Origin: Brachypodius melanocephalos
Lineage: Eukaryota; Chordata; Aves; Passeriformes; Pycnonotidae
DNA length: 64,000 nucleotides
Assembly: GCA_013398615.1 (NCBI GenBank)
Contig: VZSR01002121.1
Span: forward strand, 571,071-635,070
Reading direction: 5' to 3'
Made by a program: the position numbers and the translations under genes. Shown here in pieces: positions 1 to 10,657 of this stretch; within the stretch, counting starts at the first letter, position 1, and each line of letters starts with the position of its first letter. Under the pieces are notes generated by a model. The model ran no database searches and was not told where the DNA came from. It saw only the letters and a program-made list of their open reading frames with translations.

Positions 1-1952
1 TATGCAAACCATACAACCAAGACGTGCCCCAGCAAGTACAAAACCTGCCTGCAGGACCTAAGAGCCCACAGCAAGCAATCTGCTCCTTCTGCTCCTAAAG
101 TTCACACAGACCCAAGGGCAAAAGCCTGCAGGCAATTCATAGGATGAAGAGCATTTTCTGCTACTGCTAAGGCCAAGAGGAGCTCTTTCTGCCTTTCAGA
201 AGCTGTGATAACCTCAAAGGCTTATCAACCAAACAACTATGTGAGGATGGAAGGAGTCACACCGTTGTGATCTTTGTCCAGGGTCATGCCTGCCACTAAA
301 AAGCCAGGAGATTCTCCCCCCTCGGCAGAGGTAAGAACAAATTGCTTAAACTATTTCAAAATAAAACCCCTCCTGTTATTATATGTAAGGTGAAAAATGC
401 AAGAACCAGTGAGTCCACCACCAGCCACTCACTTTTTGGGAATAGTTGTATGTCCAGGAGTCCCACTAAGTAAGGTAAAACTACAGTCCCTGCAGTCCCA
501 TCAGTGATTTCAGAAAAGGTAAGTTGGCACCTGAAACTAAAGAACTAAAGAAAAGACGGCCAAACACATGGATTTCAGAGCCAACCTATTCTATTTGCCA
601 AGGTAATGCCTACATAATACAAACACATTCCTTTTAGCTATCAACAGCATGTGCGTGTGTTCACGCTCTGATTCCCAGCAGTGGGCACGGGTGATGAACC
701 TCTAACTGTGGAAGGGAAACAAAAAGACCTAAGGGCTCCTGAATGTTAAAGGTAGGTGAAGATGTGGCAGGGCAGGCAGGAAGGTAGATACTGAGCATCA
801 TTTGCTATAGATCATTATTTTAAATGTGAATTTTGACATCTCAAAAGATATTACAGAAATGAGCACACAAAAATGTGCGACGTGTGCCACGACGCAGCTG
901 GCCAAACAGAGTTGGGATTCTCCATGACACAAGTTAAACCACAGGACACTTCTATCTCTTACGTCTTCTGGTATTATTTTCAAGGGCATGTGGACTGGAA
1001 GCATTTCAAAACGTGAGAAACACACTGGGAAATTGAAGGAAATAAAACATCTGATAGATATAAAACATACTTTGTACAAAGCTGTAGCTTGAACTTTGGT
1101 AGTGCCTCCAGCAAATATGTTTGTACTTCATTATGGAGCTGGATCCACAGGAGGAATCATAGGTGTTAGGGAACAGCACCTCATCATAGCCGGGGAATAC
1201 TATGAAACATACTGGTATAGGGAAAAAAGGTAACATAATGAAGAAGAAAGGATATCAGCAGTGTATACCCTCTGACTTTAGACAGTACTAGGAAGCAGTG
1301 ACTTGACATTTTACGGATCAGAACAGAAATTATTCCTAACCAAAACCCTGGAGGAAATAAAATAAGACTGGTCCTTCAGAGGTTGTCCATGTTAAATGGT
1401 TTCTAGGCCATGATAAACAGTTCACCTTACAATTGTATCTGGGACACATCCTCCAAACTAATTCTCATGCAATTAGGAGAAGTCCTCACTTGTTAAGTGA
1501 GACATGTCTTGTTTAATTGTCTTGTAGCTCTCCTGGGCCTGCTGCCAGTGAATGGCTCTCACTACAGGTGCCAAGCCAAATAAATACCTTCTGTGGAAAT
1601 GCACACAGCCGAAGTCTGCAACAAAGCAGCCAAATCACTTCCTGCATGTAATGAATTAAGGACTGGATAATGTGAAAGCAATTGAGCAGTGTGGTTTATT
1701 CTCTTTATGTACCTACTCAGGGCCTGCCTGAGCTGGAACTGCTTTATCTGTCCCAGTAACCCCAAGACCTACGCTAAGGACACTGAGAGATTTCACAGAG
1801 TCACAGAATTCTGGCGTATCTTCACACAGCAGCTTCTGCTAAAGAGGTGGTGACTTGAATGGGAACTTCAGTGGGGCAAATACAAACGTTGTGGTGAGTT
1901 CTGTCCCAGCTACGCTGACACCACCACTCACAGTATCTAATTTAAACTTAGT

Positions 1953-2004
1953 TTGAGATGATCTCCAAGGTCCCCTTCCAATCCAAACTATTCCATGATT
2001 TTAT
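1953..2004 (+). mobile_element. CR1 LINE 3' end fragment
   Basis: A short block reads gatgatctccaaggtcccc and then ttccaatccaaactattcc. This is the typical end of CR1 elements in sense orientation, where a 'gatcttcaaggtcccttccaaccc' type sequence precedes a short ATTCT-like repeat. Only the extreme 3' end can be seen, as is usual for 5'-truncated CR1 copies. The few bases at 1,797-1,812 that look like a CR1 tail in the other orientation are too short to call. Confidence 0.65.
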
Positions 2005-3416
2005 CTGTACCGCCTGCTCTCAGTGCATGGCAAACTTACCTATAATGAAAGAGATAAGGCAGCAGGAGGGGGAAAACTCAGCATTCTAAAGTGATGCTCT
2101 CTGTTCCCTACCTTTTCCATACTTGCTAAGGAAATTTTGCCAAAGGTGGTGAAGGGAAACAGGGCAAAGGGTATAATTCAAGAGAGTTCCTCCCCAGCTC
2201 ATCCTTGTTGCTGCTGTCATCTGGACTGAAGAGACCTTACTCACAAACCCACAGAAAGGAGCTAGAAGCAATCTGAAGACTGCAGGTACGAAGCCTTGCT
2301 CAGGCAGATGGTCTTGCATGTTGAAATAGTCCCAGAGACACCCATTTCCCTTTTTCCAGGCCTGCTTGTGCAAGTAATGACTCAGAGGACCAGGCTGTGT
2401 ACCATCTGCTGCACTGCAGCATGTCCATGACCTGACTGCTGCTCTTCTTGGCACATGGCTCTGAGGGAGAGCTGACCACAGACTTTCACACATTGCTGCT
2501 CCATGTCTAAAAACAGTCTCACACCCCAGACCCCAGGAGACTTCTGGAATTTCCTCAGCAGTAACCACTGTGGAATGAGTCCGATGGGTCAGTTCTTGTG
2601 AGCAGTCATGCGAGCATATAGCCAAGTGCTGTCACGTAAACTGTCCTTACTCATGTGTACCGTCCAAGAACGATGTGTAATCTGACTGTGCATGAGTGAC
2701 GACGAGTGATCTGCTCCCCACAACCATTCAGAGCTCGATCTGCCAATGATAGTTGCAATGACCTGAAGCAGATTATCTGTGTGTAATCCTACCTGCCTAT
2801 TGCCTCAGTTTACTACAGCTGAGCGAATCCTTCCTGCAAAAAACATGGCACTTCCTTGGGACAACCATACGGGGAAGTCGCAGTCCAAGGCTTGTGTGGC
2901 TGTAACCTGGAGGGAATGGTGATTCCATCTCCATGATCTCAAGGAAACTCAAGGGATCCCAGTGAAGGTTTCTAATTAGTGGCTGCCCCTAAGCTGACCA
3001 TGTAACTTCCTTTTAAGATCAAGCTAAAAGCCAGCTGCTTTCAAGGGTGTCGTTATCAAGCTGAATCTGCAAATGAGGTCCAAATTAGTCATTAGATATT
3101 TCCTGATAACATGGGGCAATCACTGTTTGCTTGTGACGTACAATCTTCCCGCAGGGCTGATCTGCTGGGGGACTAAGACAGCATCTGTATGAAACAGATG
3201 AGCTGTAGATGATGGAGTGCAGGAATGAAAGTCTTTGTGTCCCATCAGCTTGCTATCTACTTAATCCCTAGCGAGGACTGCTTTACATGCTGTATCATAT
3301 AATCTATAGGCATTCAGGCAGATGAGGCAAGACACATGGCAGCCTAACCCTGGAACAACTTGATTTGCTGAACCCTGCTCATTTTCACAAGTGTCTGTGG
3401 AAGAAAACAGAACAGC

Positions 3417-3495
3417 TACCAAAAAAAAAAACAAACCAAAAAAAGAAACCAACAAACCCCCCCCCCAACCAACCAACCAAAAAAAAAAAAAAACC
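3417..3495. repeat. A/C-rich low-complexity tract
   Basis: Runs of A are mixed with CC and CAACC units and one C run of about ten bases. The tract has the same character as 49,722-49,826, and it is the complement of the T/G tract near 9.4 kb. Confidence 0.85.
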
Positions 3496-4162
3496 CCAAG
3501 ACAAATAAAACGCAATATTATATTTCTTACTAAAACTTATTACAAAAGGAAGTGTGCTGATCATAACTGATCTAAACCTATGTGTAAATAAAATTTAGAA
3601 AACCTGCATCTCATTTGCATTAAAAGCTCATAGAAAACTGCTATTTTGCTTCTTTATAACTGAATTTAGCAAAATGCCTTGACAGGAATGAAGAGAGTGA
3701 CCTATGTGTGCAGAGGAGTGGAACAGAAGGCTTTCAGTAGTGGAGTGTGGGTATGGAAACCTGAGGGTCTCCTAGTTACAGGGAAAAAAAAGATTTTCGG
3801 TTTTCAAAAGCTAGGTGAAGAAAAGGATGCTCAGGGGAACAATACCCACAGAATCAGAGTGCGTGGTTGCACACTTTTGGGCAGCAAGGCAAGCTCCAGA
3901 AGCCAAATTCCCATTTGGCTCAGCACCCTGAGAGCTAACGGAGAACCCCCGCAAAAAAGCCTGAGCTCTTTTCAGAGGATGGGGTCGCAGCAGACCCTGG
4001 GCGATTCTCGGGACGGTGCAGTGCCACGCTTCCCTCGCTCCCAGACCTGAAGGAGCCTCTCTGCCGGGAGCGGCCGCTCTTCTCTCTCCGCCCTGCTCCT
4101 TTAGCGTCACACATCCACCGGTGGAAAGGGGCCAACGGGGCACTGTCCCCCAGCTCCAATCC

Positions 4163-4174
4163 GGGAAATTCCCC
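4163..4174 (+). promoter_or_regulatory. NF-kappaB-like site in the chemokine promoter
   Basis: The sequence GGGAAATTCCCC matches the kappaB consensus GGGRNNYYCC and is nearly palindromic. It lies about 18 bases before the TATA-like box. ELR+ CXC chemokine genes such as CXCL8 and CXCL1 are classically induced through a kappaB site close to the TATA box, so both sequence and position fit. Binding itself is inferred. Confidence 0.8.
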
Positions 4175-4190
4175 GGCAGCCTCCGGCAGG

Positions 4191-4199
4191 GAATAAAAG
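4191..4199 (+). promoter_or_regulatory. TATA-like box of the CXC chemokine gene
   Basis: GAATAAAAG lies about 70 bases before the start codon. That predicts transcription start near 4,220 and a 5' UTR of about 40 bases. This layout is normal for inducible chemokine genes. The start site is an inference from spacing. Confidence 0.7.
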
Positions 4200-4261
4200 C
4201 ACGAGAGAAAAAGCGGGCTGCCCTGCCGGCTCCTGCACCCTCTCCGCCTCCAGCACCAGCC

Positions 4262-4319
4262 ATGAACCCGCACCTCCGCCTCCTCCTCCTCCTCCTGGCC
4301 GCCGCTGCTCTATGCCAAG
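4262..4319 (+). CDS. CXC chemokine exon 1 (signal peptide)
   Basis: It encodes residues 1-19, an initiator Met followed by a run of Leu and Ala typical of a cleavable signal peptide. The exon ends caag|gtaagc, a strong donor, in phase 1. The ATG is the first one after the predicted transcription start and sits in a ccagccATGa context. Confidence 0.92.
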
Positions 4320-5096
4320 GTAAGCGGCTGAGCCGGGGTTACCCATCCGTCCGCGGCCGGGCCTCGGCAGGGGTGCATGGGGGGCCGGGGGGTTTCGGGG
4401 GAGCCCGGAGCCGAGGCTCAGAGGGCTCCTCCCGCCTGCCAGGTGCGCCGCTGGCCGGGGAGCTGCGCTGCCGCTGCGTGCGGACCGTGTCCGAGGTGAT
4501 CCCGCCGCGGCGCCTGGCCCGCCTGGAGTTCCTCGCCGAGGGGCCGCACTGCGCCGTGCCCGAGGTCATGTAAGTGCCCTACACCCGGCCCCGGCCCGCC
4601 GGCCCGGCCCCGGCCTCACCCCCTCCCCGTCTCGCCCGCAGAGCCACGACGAAGCAGGGACAGATGATCTGCCTGAACCCCATCGCACCATGGGTCAAGC
4701 TCCTGGTCACCAGGATCCTCCGCAGGTACCTGCCGGGCCAGCTGTCGCCAGCGCTTGGGGCCAAACTTAGCTTTTGGAGGGGCTTAAACCAAGAATAATA
4801 GCATTCTGCTATTGATTCCTGTAGGGAAATCTGGTTAGTTACGCCAAAAATACGTTCAGAAAGTGGCTTCTTTGTTGGGGAAAAGACAACCCAGTAGGTT
4901 GTCAGGCAGAGTATTTACAAGTTCCTAATTAATTGCAAATCTAGCTACAGTATGTTCCATCATCATCATCAGGCATCTTTTCCATACCTCCTATGGGATT
5001 TATTATCTGGGGTGTGCAAGAAAACTTATGGAAAATTTTCCTGACCGGCTTTACAATTTGAATTCTGCCTATTGCAGTTCATCCAACAAGCTCTGA
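4262..5096 (+). CDS. ELR+ CXC chemokine (CXCL8/CXCL1-like), four exons, 95 aa
   Basis: Coding exons are 4,262-4,319, 4,443-4,569, 4,642-4,725 and 5,078-5,096, joined by three GT-AG introns in a continuous frame. The product has a Leu-rich signal peptide (residues 1 to about 20). Next come an E-L-R motif (26-28) directly before C29-x-C31, a third cysteine at 56, a fourth at 72, and a C-terminal helix starting PWVKLLV (78-84). That is the complete CXC chemokine fold. ELR-bearing members bind CXCR1/CXCR2-type receptors and attract heterophils/neutrophils and monocytes. The promoter carries kappaB and TATA-like elements, and MTHFD2L lies downstream as in other amniotes. The closest counterparts are the avian CXCLi genes (K60 and IL8), but I cannot decide orthology, so no symbol is given. 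The N-loop is unusually Arg/Pro-rich and the tail after the helix is short. The terminal exon is the least certain part. Confidence 0.92.
4443..4569 (+). CDS. CXC chemokine exon 2 (ELR-CXC)
   Basis: It encodes residues 20-61 plus two bases of residue 62, including the E-L-R motif, the C-R-C pair and the third cysteine. The acceptor is cctgccag and the donor is gtaagt. Confidence 0.93.
4642..4725 (+). CDS. CXC chemokine exon 3 (fourth Cys and C-terminal helix)
   Basis: It completes an I-A-T-T-K stretch and encodes the fourth cysteine (72), the NPIAPW segment and most of the amphipathic C-terminal helix. The acceptor is cgcccgcag and the donor is gtacct. Confidence 0.92.
5078..5096 (+). CDS. 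CXC chemokine exon 4 (short terminal coding part)
   Basis: The acceptor tattgcag is followed by an in-frame S-S-S-N-K-L and a TGA stop. A tiny last coding segment is typical of CXC chemokine genes. Another acceptor further down cannot be excluded, but this is the first good one and gives a family-typical length of 95 aa. Confidence 0.75.
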
Positions 5097-6095
5097 GGGA
5101 AGGAACGACTTGGAATGAAATCACCTGTTTGCCACAAGATACCAGGAAACAGATGCTATGAGAACACAATAGCTCAACTCTCTACTTTTGATGAGTTTGT
5201 AGATGAGATGTTCTATGTTTCATTCCATTGCCTAATCCTATGTATGGTTTTATTGACTGAGATAAAGTGATTGAATCCATTTGATAAGACAGTGGCAGCT
5301 TTGCTGGACACCTCTCAGCAACATTCTCACAGTTTGCTCCACCACTGTGAAAGCTCCTTCTTGCCAAATACTATTTGTTCTTAAAAAAGAGCATTAATAT
5401 CTGAAAAGAAGATGGGCCTATCGTGAAGATGATTTTTCAACTCTCTGCAGAGAGTGTACAGGAGAGGTTTGAATGGATTGTGCCAATGACTGGGGGTAAT
5501 CCTTCTGTCAGAAATAACAGGAGTGCTGTCTGGCCCTTAACATTTCAGTGTCTGTTCAGGATTACATGGGAATAAAGGTTCTTAGATGGGAATAAAGGAA
5601 TAAGGTCTTGCCTGGTTCAAGCAAGAATGTTTTGCTGAATCTCTTTTTCCTACTCCAACTCACCAGCCTTTAATGCAGAATGCCTTGGACCTTTTTTTCA
5701 CACAAGACACTGTCTAATGAAATCACAAATTTTGCCCCTGAAGTCTTTTGCCCCTATTAAATACTTAGAAGAGTTTAATAATTTCTATGAAATTGTGGGG
5801 GTTTGTGCCATGCCTGGTTTGTTTTTAATCAGTTAGTGTTGAGACTGTTTAGTTGGTTTGTTTTTAAATTAGTTTACATTAAAGTATTTGGTATTTATGC
5901 ACAGTACCTAAAGGAACAGTAAATGTTCTGGAGACACTTAGACATTTTATGTCTACTTGTATGACATACTGTCGTAATGCATAAAGAATAACTAATTTTC
6001 ATTATTCTGCTTTGGAAATTTGTATATAAAGAGGTGGGTTTATCATGATAATGTAATGAAATATACAATACAATAAACATGTTTTCCTGTTGAAA
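5097..6095 (+). other. 3' UTR of the CXC chemokine gene
   Basis: The region runs from the stop codon to just past the AATAAA at 6,072. It becomes AT-rich toward the end and contains an ATTTA near 5,893, the core of AU-rich decay elements. There is no dense AUUUA cluster. Two nearby AATAAA motifs around 5,571-5,596 sit in a short duplicated stretch and could allow earlier cleavage. Confidence 0.55.
6072..6077 (+). terminator. polyadenylation signal of the CXC chemokine gene
   Basis: AATAAA is followed within 10-40 bases by a T/GT-rich stretch (gttttcctgttg, then gtgtttctgtg), the normal downstream element. It is the best candidate 3' end for the chemokine. Confidence 0.6.
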
Positions 6096-6099
6096 AATG

Positions 6100-8380
6100 C
6101 CGTGTTTCTGTGAATTCCATGCTAAATGGACCTGTGTACCTGTGTCAGTTAGGCTAGTGGGATGGAGGGAAGCAGTGACCTCTGTGTACCCAGGGGTTCC
6201 TGGACACATCTGCAGAGCAGTTCTCTCTGAAGTATCAAGCACACTTTGTACCAAGCAAACATGTTTCTATATTCAGAGGCACATTACTTAAACCCTCTGA
6301 TGTGAAGCTGACCTGAGCTGCTGATACGAAGAGTGATTAACCCCAGGATGGATGTATTGAACCCAGGCACAACTGTGCAATCTGCAGGAATTTCTATTCT
6401 GGTTTACCTTGAAGTGGGCTCTGTTTAAAATTAAACCCACTTTGCTGGTGGGAGGGAGTAACAGTGTTTGCTATGGTAAGAAACAAAGTTTGCAACCGTA
6501 AATTTGTTTCCAGAAAAAAAAAGTTGTTCAGGTCCCAGCTGTAACAAGCTCAAAAAATTGTTTAGGTCCCAGCTCTCTGACACTTCTAAAAGCCAAGAAT
6601 CACCTTGTCTGAATCCTCCAGTGCACATTTCTAGGACAAACAATCTCTTCCATCACTAGGTACATGGTACTTGTTTAGTGACAGACAAATCGACTGCTGT
6701 GTGCACATGAAATCCGACAAAACCTTATCTGAAGGCACAACCATATCCTGGCCTTGCTGACATGAGTGAGTCATGAGTCTTCTCCTGTGACACCTGAGGA
6801 AAGCTGGCTCATCCCCAGAACGTGGGACAGACAAATGAAGGTATATGGAAACCTGTCTCCTTTACACATCCATGGCTAGAAAGCGTGAAATGTTCTTCCA
6901 TTTCCTTGTCACCATTTTTTTCCCCTGACATTTAAAGGTGATCTGAAACTGTTGCTCCCTCTTTAGAACCTTGAGAAAGTCCTGCCTGCACTGGCCACCT
7001 CTCAACAAACTCCAGTGTGTCTGCACACATAATAGCTTTCCCCTTCAGAATGGTGTCTGAAATGCCCTAACACTGCCCTGTAACATCATGTCTGTCTCAG
7101 GAACAGCATGGATTCCAGAGAGCTACATCCAGCTTCACTTCATCAGAGCAGCAGATCTCTGCAAAATACAGCAGATTTTTCACTTTCCCTGCCTAGTGCA
7201 CACCAAAGACCGTGACTAAAACACTGACAATAACCAGATCCTTTCAGAAGCTGATATAATTTACCTGCAGGAATAGATGCCTATTTCATATGCTGCTTTT
7301 GAAAACCATGGCTCAGTAAAAACTTCTACAGTTCTTCCCTTCTGCTCTATGTCATATGTTTTTCTTCAGATGCAAGTTAATCTACTAAAAGAGCAATGGA
7401 AATATCTTGTGCAACTCTGGATTTTTTGCCTCCCACCCAGTTTTCAGCATGAAAGTACATTGCCCAAGAAAAAATGCTAGTAAAACAGGACACATCAAAA
7501 GCCTCTCAGGGTTTTAAAGTCCCCATGGGGCTCAGGAATTGTTATCATCCATTCTTTGAAATTCCGAAAATATTAAGCATGGATAAAGTTAATCTTCACT
7601 GCACCCTAAGAGATTCACATAGGTGCCTGTACATCAGTCAAATGTACAGAGTCACAGTTAACCTATCATTGCAACTTAAAACTATGTTTAACACTAGAAG
7701 CTGAGGGGGTTTTCTCATGGAACAGGAAAGACAGTTTGGTTTCCATGTAAAGTTCCAGCTCTGAGTAAATTGCATGTTTTGTACTATATTGTAATGACCT
7801 TGATGAACTGAAAACATTTATAAAATACTTGGAGGAATGACTAGGAAATTGCTTAGTTCTCCATAGCTGCAGATTACGGAAGCAAAATGCTTTCATGGAG
7901 AAAATGAACATGTTTACTCTGCAAGGGTACTCAAAAATTATGACTGTCGCCATCTGAATAACATGTCAGTCATTTGTAAAGACCTACCTAGGAAGCCAGG
8001 AAAAGTCCTTGAAAAATATATTCCATTTAACATTAAAAATAGAGTAACACCTGCTTCTGCAAAAATGGAGCCAAACGCTTTGCTCCATGGATCTGAGCTC
8101 ACTATCCTCTTCCACACAGAAAGAGAAGCTATCACTCACCAAGACAGCAACTATTATTATAGAGTCTGGGAGTTGTCACCACCACGATTTGATTAAAGTA
8201 ACTGAACACATTTCAAGCAAAGGCGCTACACTTAGAGGGGTTTCTACAGTCAGGATAAATAAAAAGCAGGTTCCTATGCCCTCTGTAGAAACAGCTTGGC
8301 ACAAAAGAAGAAATGGCAAAAGGTTTTCTTAAACAAAGCTCCGCTACCGACTGCGGAGATTTACCCGAAGGATGAGCTTC
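6100..8380. other. noncoding spacer between the chemokine and the first-exon copies
   Basis: No coding exon is supported. Open frames are short, have no homology I recognise and overlap on both strands. A short imperfect direct repeat with a shared aggtcccagct core lies at about 6,522-6,575. Confidence 0.6.
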
Positions 8381-9119
8381 TCCCGCCCTCAGCTCCGCCC
8401 GCCCCTGAGCACCGCCCGTCCCTCAGCTCCGCCTGCCCTGCCGGGACCTGGATCCTGCTGTTTGTCCCAGCTCTTCCCTTCGTCGCTTGGTTGCGGCACC
8501 CTTCCACCTGTGGGGTCCGACTGACACTGGCTGCGCCCACCACAGGCTTCTTCTCCTTCTGCTCCGCGCTGCTGTTCCCGGGCTGGCGAACCTTCATCTT
8601 CCTCTCGGTGCCTCGGGCCGGCGGCAGCACCAGCAGCGCCGCTCGCAGCTCCGATCGCGGAGTTTTCCTCCTGGCTCCTTCCTTCTCGTCCCCCTCGTCC
8701 CCTTCTCGTTGTGGAGGGCAAAAAGGGCGCGAAATCCCTGAGGGGACGGCGGGCTCGGCTCTCCGGCCATCGTCCTTCGGGGCGGACCTCCGCCAGCGGG
8801 ATGGCAGGCATGGCTTTCCCCAGGTTGTTCGGCCTTTTTTACAGCCACTCACCCCTACCTTCACCATTCCACCGTTCACTCTGAACGAAATACCTGTGCC
8901 AGAATGAAAACATGGGCAGCAGCCACCCATCCTTGCCTGACAGACGAAACACGCAAGTTCAGCAAGGGAAAGGTAGAGACTTTCAAATCTCTGCTGGACA
9001 CAAAGTTTCTGCTCTTTGGAAAAAAATATAAAATTAAAACAAACCAAAAAAAACCCAAAAAACCACAAAAACTCCACCCAGATGTGAAGAGTCGGGAACT
9101 CTGCAGCTGTGGGACACAA
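8361..9119 (-). other. 252-codon antisense open frame across copy A
   Basis: This is the longest open frame in the window. Its downstream half is the antisense of the MTHFD2L first-exon copy (residues such as KVRQPG and NQATKGRAG). Its upstream half reads through ordinary AT-rich sequence. I recognise no domain. Frames of this kind are common in GC-rich DNA because stop codons are rare there, so I do not call it a protein gene. Confidence 0.35.
8385..8790 (+). pseudogene. decayed copy A of the MTHFD2L promoter/first exon
   Basis: This GC-rich block aligns by eye with the genuine MTHFD2L first-exon region (about 11,590-12,075) in the same orientation. Shared landmarks appear in the same order: a repeated ccctcagctcc motif, cgtcgcttggttgcgg, ccaccacag followed by cttcttctcc, cccgggctgg, cagcagcgccg, a pyrimidine-rich run, aaagggcgcgaaa, and ccttcgggg. 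The start codon is destroyed (cactggctg near 8,527 where the gene has an ATG). The splice-donor segment after the exon is replaced, leaving no gtacc. It is therefore a non-functional segmental copy, and it may still act as a CpG-rich element. It is closer to copy B than to the real exon. Confidence 0.75.
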
Positions 9120-10650
9120 CTGCTACAGTGTGTCTAATTTCCCACACAGAATACGGTAAGACTGTGGAAATATAGAAGGGAATACCAACTACAATACCTG
9201 CATAACACTCTTGGAGTCTATACCGTTTTCAAGATGCCTTGGAAAAATGCACACACTTTCAATAAAGAAAATGCCACGATCTTCGAGAGGCTTATATAGA
9301 TAACATCAGCAATACAACATCTTTGCTAAACTTTTAACATGAAAAATACATTGAAAATTGTGACCTGACATATCATTTCTGGGTTTGGGTTTTGGTGGGG
9401 TTTTTTTGGTTTTTTTTTTGTTTCTTTTTTTGTTGTTGTTGTTGTTTTTGGTTTTGGTTTTTTTTTTGTTTTGGTTTTTTTGGTTTTTTTTTTGTTTTGG
9501 TTTTTTTTTTGTTTTTTGTTTTTTGTTTTTTTTTTTTTTTAAAGTTATGTGACTGACCTAGAGTGAAGTTACTTTCTGAGATTGTCTATAAATGAGTGTT
9601 ATCTCAAACTTTTAAGACATCTGGTGAGTAGATCTATCAAAACCAAAGTCAGCTGAAGAACGATTTGGCAAATGACAAAGAGGATGGACATAACAGGTAC
9701 GGGGACTGCTGGAACTTCAGTGTGGATTTGATTTGTTTTAAGTTCATAATGGCATCTACTGCTTCAGTAGCAGTGCTAATTCTATCCAAGTAAATGCTGG
9801 GCTTGTTTTGATGGTTTGTTATCAGAAAAAAAATTAATTTGTGATTTTCTTTTTTCCCCCCTCTTTAATAGAATAAGCTTTAATGTAAGAGCCACAGGAA
9901 GATCCCTTATCACACAGAATTTGTAATGTGTGGTTAGGCGCCACACTAGAATTCTTGGCAACATCTGTAATTCTTAATGATTCTTTTAGAATAACCCAAA
10001 AGATAAGGTAAACCCAATTAGGTATGGGTCTCAATCAAGTTTAAGAGAAGCTTCCTAAGGCTGAAAATCCCTCTTCTCTGCTATTGTAGTCCTGGCAGGG
10101 AGCTCAAGCACCAACTAGACACCTCACTGTCACTCCTGCAGAGCCCTGTAAGGAGCCTCAGTGGTGGCAAAGCAAATACTCCTCACTATCACAAATTGAG
10201 CTGATCTGAACTGCACTGGGAAATGACAAAATCTGAGCAGAATCTGCTTAAATTTAGAGCTCATTTTATGTTCCTTGCTATTCAAATGGACTACCTGGTT
10301 TGTTTGACTAATGAAGAAAAACAGTGAAAAAGTCAAAATAGCATGCGCTTCTGCAAATAATCTGACAGAATTTGGAGACTGTCACTATACAGAAAGAGTT
10401 GTTCCTACTTGTAGTAGGAATAGTTATTATTGTCTATCACTTATTTTGTAGTTCAGAAGCTGCTACTTCAGATTAATCAGATCTAAAAGATTTCCTTGTT
10501 CCTCCATGAAAACATGCATTTAAATGATCCAGTAATATTTGTGAACGGCATTATTAATGTTTATCACTACTGATACCACTGATACTTATTTCTTTTCCAA
10601 AAGTAATACCAGAACCCTTGTTTCACGTTCGATCCCCCACAGCATACTGA
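8800..10650. other. noncoding spacer between the inverted copies
   Basis: The interval separates the two inverted first-exon copies. It holds an A-rich patch at 9,029-9,075 and the long T/G tract at 9,381-9,541. No exon is recognisable. Confidence 0.6.
9381..9541. repeat. T/G low-complexity tract
   Basis: About 160 bases consist almost entirely of T and G, with T runs of 7-15 punctuated by GG or G and a short (GTT)n run. A ttttggttttttttt-type unit recurs several times. Confidence 0.9.
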
Positions 10651-10657
10651 TAAAATG

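Larger units (their letters stand above)
1..4000. other. noncoding upstream flank
   Basis: I see no exon-like reading frame with splice sites or family motifs here. The longest open frame, on the minus strand at 2,086-2,625, resembles no family I know and is about the length expected by chance. The stretch contains a CR1 remnant (1,953-2,004) and an A/C low-complexity tract (3,417-3,495). Further CXC chemokine genes would be expected to the left, but none is recognisable in these 4 kb. Confidence 0.6.
4020..4760 (+). promoter_or_regulatory. CpG island over the CXC chemokine promoter and exons 1-3
   Basis: This block is strongly GC-rich and CpG-dense compared with the AT-rich flanks. It covers the proximal promoter, exon 1, intron 1, exon 2, intron 2 and exon 3 of the chemokine. 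Base composition returns to the regional background just after exon 3. Confidence 0.75.

Noticed and set aside
1797..1812. Possible CR1 tail in minus orientation
   Set aside because: Only about 16 bases match and the sequence that should follow in a CR1 is absent.
2086..2625. 179-codon minus-strand open frame
   Set aside because: No domain, no splice or promoter context, and a length that a window of this size is expected to yield by chance.
4016..4573. 185-codon plus-strand frame reading through chemokine exon 1, intron 1 and exon 2
   Set aside because: It runs through a clear GT-AG intron. The spliced model gives the canonical chemokine, and the extra residues match nothing.
5567..5600. 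Two AATAAA motifs as the main chemokine polyadenylation site
   Set aside because: They lie in a short duplicated segment (gggaataaagg) and lack a clear GT-rich downstream element. The signal at 6,072 is better, although minor use is possible.
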